Assembly: GCA_013812805.1 (NCBI GenBank)
Contig: JACCSV010000341.1
Span: forward strand, 1 to 6,375
Direction: 5' to 3'
Length of the DNA stretch: 6,375 nucleotides
From: Sphingomonas sp.
Lineage (GTDB): Bacteria > Pseudomonadota > Alphaproteobacteria > Sphingomonadales > Sphingomonadaceae
Shown here: piece after piece, positions 4,846 to 6,375 of the stretch
Numbering within the stretch: position 1 is the first letter of the stretch
Layout: every line of letters begins with the position of its first letter
Notes under the pieces: generated by a model
Database searches by the model: none
What the model was told of the DNA's origin: nothing
Seen by the model: only the letters and a program-made list of their open reading frames with translations
Translations under genes and position numbers: made by a program

Positions 4846-6194
4846 AGCGGCGAGGGGCCCGCGAGCTGCGCCATGCGCTGGGCGTCGCGGCCGTAGATGT
4901 CGTCGAAATAGACGATCGACGAACCGCTCGGCACCGCCGTCAGATAGGTGATCGCCACCGGCACCATGCTCGGCAAAGGCACTGGCAGCTCAGGCTGGTC
5001 GGACGTGGCTTCCAGCGAGCGTCCGAACAGCCAACGCGCCAGCCGCGGCGCGTCCTCCAGGCGGACGCAGCCGCCGCTGTACAGCCGCGAAGCTTCGCTC
5101 AGCAGCTTCCGTTCGGGCGTGTCGTGGAGATAGACGCCGAATTCGTTGGGAAACATGAACTTCATCTGCCCCATCGCATTGCCGGCCCCGGGCAGCTGGC
5201 GGACTCGGACTTCGAGCCGGCCGGCGGCGACCGCTTTCCAGTCGACGGTGGAGGGGTCGATCACCGTCGCATCCTCTTCCCAATTCGACAGCACTTGGTA
5301 GCCGCGCGAGGTCAGGTGGCGCATGCCTTCCTTGACCACCCCGGGCGCGATCCGCTCGGCGGCAAGGTCGGGCGGGACGTTCCAATAGGGATTGAGGCTG
5401 GCGAAGCGGATCAGCGCGGTCAGCATCGGCGTTGCATATTTGGGTTTGCCGACCACCACCCGCATCGAATCCACCGGCTGCCCATTTTCATACATGAACA
5501 GCTTCTGCGCGGCGGCATTGACCAGCACGAACCGGCCCTTGGCGGACGGCAGCGAGCGGGCCCGCTCCAGATTGACCGCAAGCAGGCTGCGCTCGCGCGG
5601 GGTCGAATGGTTGTTTGTCGCCAACGCCCTGCGCAACGGCGCGTAGAGCGGGTTCATCCACCGCATGTTTTCGACATAGTCGGTCAGCGAACGAGCCCCC
5701 GCCGCGTCGGAGAGCAGTGCCAGCGGCGGCGGCGCCAGCGGTCGCAGCGAAGGGTCGACGTAAGTCATTCCGGCGCTGGGCGCGGCTCGCAGGTCACGCG
5801 CATAAGCGACGAACGACTGGCTCAGCAGCTGCTCGGCGCGGCGCGCGGCGCGCGGATCGCCGGTGGCGGCGGAATGAAGCGCCCGGGTCAGGCCGCTGGT
5901 GACATACCGGCTGCGGTCGAGGCGGTCGACGCTGGCGCTATCGAGCAGCCGCAGCAGCTGATGCGCGGCCGGCGTCAGCTGGCCCTTGCTGAGCCACAAC
6001 GGCCGCTGCTGCCGGGCAGCGTAGAAACCGGCGACTTCGTACGCGGCGCCCATGCTCGAGGCCGCTGCCGCCTGGGCGCGGGCCTCGCTCGCCGGCAAGG
6101 CAAATGGCGCCGCTGCAATCAATGCTGCTGCAACGGCGCCATTCAGTTGTGGAAGGCGGCGCACCGGCCAAGGGCGGGTGCGCCTGGTACGCAT
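4842..6194 (-). CDS. L,D-transpeptidase (YkuD domain, YcbB-like)
   Basis: This exported enzyme, 450 residues from ATG 6194, should form 3-3 cross-links in peptidoglycan or attach proteins to it, in the periplasm. The signal peptide has an arginine-rich start (RTRRTRPWPVRR), the hydrophobic segment GAVAAALIAAAPFALPA and a cleavage motif ARA near residue 40. A scaffold domain follows (GFYAARQQRPLWL onward). The YkuD domain begins at GRFVLVNAAAQKLFMYENG and has NPYWNVPP, H357 in LHDTPE, and the catalytic motif SGGCVR with C376 and R378. Most YcbB proteins have a peptidoglycan-binding domain between scaffold and YkuD. Here only a short linker (about 185-205) is present. Translation could be extended to 6359, but that DNA encodes the end of another gene in a different frame (6220-6375), so the start is at 6194 or GTG 6203. 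Neither has a strong binding site; GAGAGA lies 7 bases before GTG 6203. Confidence 0.9.
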   Translation of the reverse strand: MRTRRTRPWPVRRLPQLNGAVAAALIAAAPFALPASEARAQAAAASSMGAAYEVAGFYAARQQRPLWLSKGQLTPAAHQLLRLLDSASVDRLDRSRYVTSGLTRALHSAATGDPRAARRAEQLLSQSFVAYARDLRAAPSAGMTYVDPSLRPLAPPPLALLSDAAGARSLTDYVENMRWMNPLYAPLRRALATNNHSTPRERSLLAVNLERARSLPSAKGRFVLVNAAAQKLFMYENGQPVDSMRVVVGKPKYATPMLTALIRFASLNPYWNVPPDLAAERIAPGVVKEGMRHLTSRGYQVLSNWEEDATVIDPSTVDWKAVAAGRLEVRVRQLPGAGNAMGQMKFMFPNEFGVYLHDTPERKLLSEASRLYSGGCVRLEDAPRLARWLFGRSLEATSDQPELPVPLPSMVPVAITYLTAVPSGSSIVYFDDIYGRDAQRMAQLAGPSPL

Positions 6195-6219
6195 ACTCGT
6201 CACGTCAGGGTCTCTCGCG

Positions 6220-6375
6220 TTAGCCGCGCTCGCCCGCACGCGGGGCCGAATAAACCGGGGCAGTCGTCGTCGCCGGGCCGCCCTGGTAATATTGGCCGTT
6301 GTACATGTAGCCATCGACCTGTCCGTCGTTGTTGCTGTCGGTCCACACCGCACCGGCAAGGCCGCCGACCGCAGC
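6220..6375 (-). CDS. C-terminus of an upstream gene with an EF-hand-like motif (partial)
   Basis: On the - strand one frame is open from the right edge to TAA at 6222-6220, giving 51 residues that begin AAVGGLAGAVWTDSNNDGQV and end PRAGERG. It has no start codon in the window. The composition is protein-like. A glycine/alanine segment resembling a glycine zipper comes first. DSNNDGQVDGY follows, with Asp, Asn, Asp, Gly and Asp spaced as in calcium-binding EF-hand loops. MYNGQYYQGG, a Tyr/Gly motif, is next, then a Thr/Pro/Ala tail. Sphingomonads have small envelope proteins with such YNGQYY endings, but I cannot name the family. The stop lies 25 bases before the transpeptidase ATG, on the same strand, so the two probably share a transcript. 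Confidence 0.7.
   Translation of the reverse strand, partial: AAVGGLAGAVWTDSNNDGQVDGYMYNGQYYQGGPATTTAPVYSAPRAGERG

Noticed and set aside
1..6375. CRISPR array, tRNA, rRNA, riboswitch, toxin-antitoxin or defence system
   Set aside because: No regularly spaced repeats, structured RNA signatures or known defence domains could be seen on either strand.

Overview
The window looks like chromosomal DNA from a GC-rich alphaproteobacterium, most likely a member of the Sphingomonadales. This placement rests on family recognition, not a search. The supports are the accB-accC pair, a short TonB-like protein with a proline run and a glycine-rich linker, an L,D-transpeptidase of a type I associate with sphingomonads, and an AATGTCCGCTT-type palindrome of a kind scattered through alphaproteobacterial intergenic DNA.

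Layout, left to right. Positions 1-59 hold the last codons of an unidentified upstream gene, possibly aroQ. Positions 71-1894 hold accB and accC on the + strand. They encode the biotin carrier and the biotin carboxylase of acetyl-CoA carboxylase, abut with zero spacing, and are closed by a short hairpin. Positions about 1895-4060 are a less GC-rich accessory stretch with long intergenic gaps. It holds a four-helix membrane protein of unknown function lying between two copies of a palindromic repeat, a MarR-family regulator, and a small membrane-anchored protein related to family GT51 peptidoglycan glycosyltransferases. Positions 4129-4845 encode a TonB-like protein on the + strand. It converges tail to tail with an L,D-transpeptidase on the - strand (4842-6194), and the two stop codons share the tetranucleotide CTAG. 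The right edge (6220-6375, - strand) holds the C-terminus of another gene, which lies just upstream of the transpeptidase in the same direction.

How the parts may work together. accBC supplies malonyl-CoA for fatty acid synthesis. Three of the remaining proteins concern the envelope: the GT51-like protein (glycan strands), the L,D-transpeptidase (peptide cross-links) and the TonB-like protein (energy transfer to the outer membrane). The MarR gene sits directly before the GT51-like gene and may control it, but a hairpin with a T-rich tail lies between them.

I see no CRISPR array, tRNA, rRNA, transposase or recognisable defence system. The most unusual points are the substitutions at both catalytic glutamate positions of the GT51-like protein, the palindromes around the membrane-protein gene, and the partial gene at the right edge, which shows that the transpeptidase should start at 6194 rather than further upstream.
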